Program-made: the position numbers and the translations under genes
Origin: JAZDKP01 sp043802925
GTDB taxonomy: Bacteria > Fibrobacterota > OXYB2-FULL-49-7 > JAEUSG01
NCBI GenBank assembly: GCA_043802925.1
Contig: JAZDKP010000186.1
Span: forward strand, 1 to 24,144
Direction: 5' to 3'
Length of the DNA: 24,144 nucleotides
The notes under the pieces: model-generated
Told to the model about the DNA's origin: nothing
Database searches by the model: none
The model's input: only the letters and a program-made list of their open reading frames with translations
Part shown: in pieces, positions 23,618 through 24,144 of the stretch
Numbering within the stretch: the stretch's first letter is position 1
Layout: each line of letters opens with the position of its first letter

Positions 23618-24144
23618 CACTGTGGTTGGGTGGAGAAAGAGGGCTTTGGCATGTCAAGCAGAAGACGTGGCAGAAGTTCGCTTGAACCGGTATTGGTGGT
23701 TTTATCGAGCATGACCGCGGCATCCAGTATCACCTGGTATTGCGCGGGCTTGTCTATAAAGTAGAGCCCTTTTCCTTTGCCAAAAAGCACCAGAATCCCC
23801 GGCCGTGGTTTTGATTCCTGGCTACAAAAGGCATTGTTGATAAGGTGCTTTTCCACAGGGTTGTCCAGGTCAACCGTAACAATGGCGCAGTCCTTTTCGT
23901 TCATTTTCAAGACCATGTTGCGCCCTTTCAGGGCCGCCTCGAGAAGGGACGCGTTGATGCCCGGATCCTTTCCCTGAAACACCAACAGGACCAGTCGATT
24001 GCGCCCCAGTGCGCTGATCAGGTCTTTTTTAACGGGTGATGAAAACAGGCTTTCCCATTCCGCTGTTGTTGGAAACCGTTTTTCAAACCGTGCAATGATA
24101 TCACGCTTTGTTTCCCCGCGCGTCGCATTAACAATAATGATGGG
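23617..24144 (-). CDS. Unknown protein, possibly thioredoxin-fold, 5' end cut by window edge
   Basis: The frame is open from the right edge to a TGA at 23617-23619, giving 175 residues of the C-terminal part. The pattern NRLVLLVFQGKDPG, CAIVTVDLDNP, then PRPGILVLFGKGKGLYFID alternates hydrophobic strands and helices in the order expected of a thioredoxin-like fold. No CxxC is present, so redox function is unlikely. An internal GTG at 23985 is not a start because the frame continues upstream. It is translationally coupled to the ABC permease, so it probably serves the same envelope process. I do not recognise the family. Confidence 0.55.
   Translation of the reverse strand, partial: PIIIVNATRGETKRDIIARFEKRFPTTAEWESLFSSPVKKDLISALGRNRLVLLVFQGKDPGINASLLEAALKGRNMVLKMNEKDCAIVTVDLDNPVEKHLINNAFCSQESKPRPGILVLFGKGKGLYFIDKPAQYQVILDAAVMLDKTTNTGSSELLPRLLLDMPKPSFSTQPQ

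Noticed and set aside
1..24144. CRISPR array, insertion sequence or prophage
   Set aside because: No regularly spaced repeats, transposase, integrase or phage structural gene was found on either strand.

Overview
The window looks like a chromosomal piece from an uncultured or poorly studied member of the Fibrobacteres-Chlorobi-Bacteroidetes (FCB) superphylum. The main reason is that five secreted proteins end in a C-terminal Ig-like sorting domain opening with the NPFNP-type signature (FPNYPNPFNP, ASPNPFNP, VPNPFSG, QPNPFNG). That signature is typical of Fibrobacterota, Ignavibacteria, KSB1 and related candidate phyla that use type IX-like secretion. Coding DNA is mostly GC-rich; the tRNA-proximal segment (about 1.77-3.8 kb) and the regulatory gaps are clearly AT-rich. 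The phylum assignment is inference.

Left part (1-3815): a truncated lipoprotein gene (minus) diverges from a TolC-family outer-membrane efflux gene (plus). A complete tRNA-Asn(GTT) with its own terminator follows. Directly behind the tRNA lies an AT-rich segment carrying a winged-helix protein and an overlapping AbiEii-like nucleotidyltransferase, which is the layout of an AbiE-type (type IV) toxin-antitoxin pair in a typical tRNA-linked island position.

Metabolic run (3815-7427): three genes joined by start/stop overlap or a short gap. They encode a YtcJ-type amidohydrolase, a clear LsrF-type class I aldolase/thiolase, and a zinc-dependent medium-chain dehydrogenase. No other AI-2 (lsr) genes are present, so the LsrF homologue probably serves another catabolic route. 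A strong hairpin ends this run.

Secretion regulon (7549-21802): the most interesting part. A sigma-54 enhancer-binding protein (12552-14951, minus) has an intact GAFTGA AAA+ core and a Fis-type HTH. Its N-terminal half appears to hold a PAS-like segment and a concanavalin/LamG-like (lectin-like) segment, with no membrane helix. It is flanked on both sides by sequences with exact GG-N10-GC sigma-54 promoter geometry. One reads leftward into two tandem paralogues (transglutaminase-like Cys-His-Asp domain, HEAT-like repeats, sorting tail). The other reads rightward into three secreted proteins: a CBM-like/BNR propeller/He_PIG protein, a PcRGLX/YetA-like putative polysaccharide lyase, and a second propeller protein. 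The simplest reading is one sigma-54-controlled extracellular polymer (probably polysaccharide) degradation system, with the activator as the intracellular sensor.

Right end (21791-24144, minus): a MacB/LolD-type ABC ATPase, its FtsX/MacB-like permease, and the 3' part of an upstream gene of uncertain (possibly thioredoxin-fold) type, all tightly coupled.
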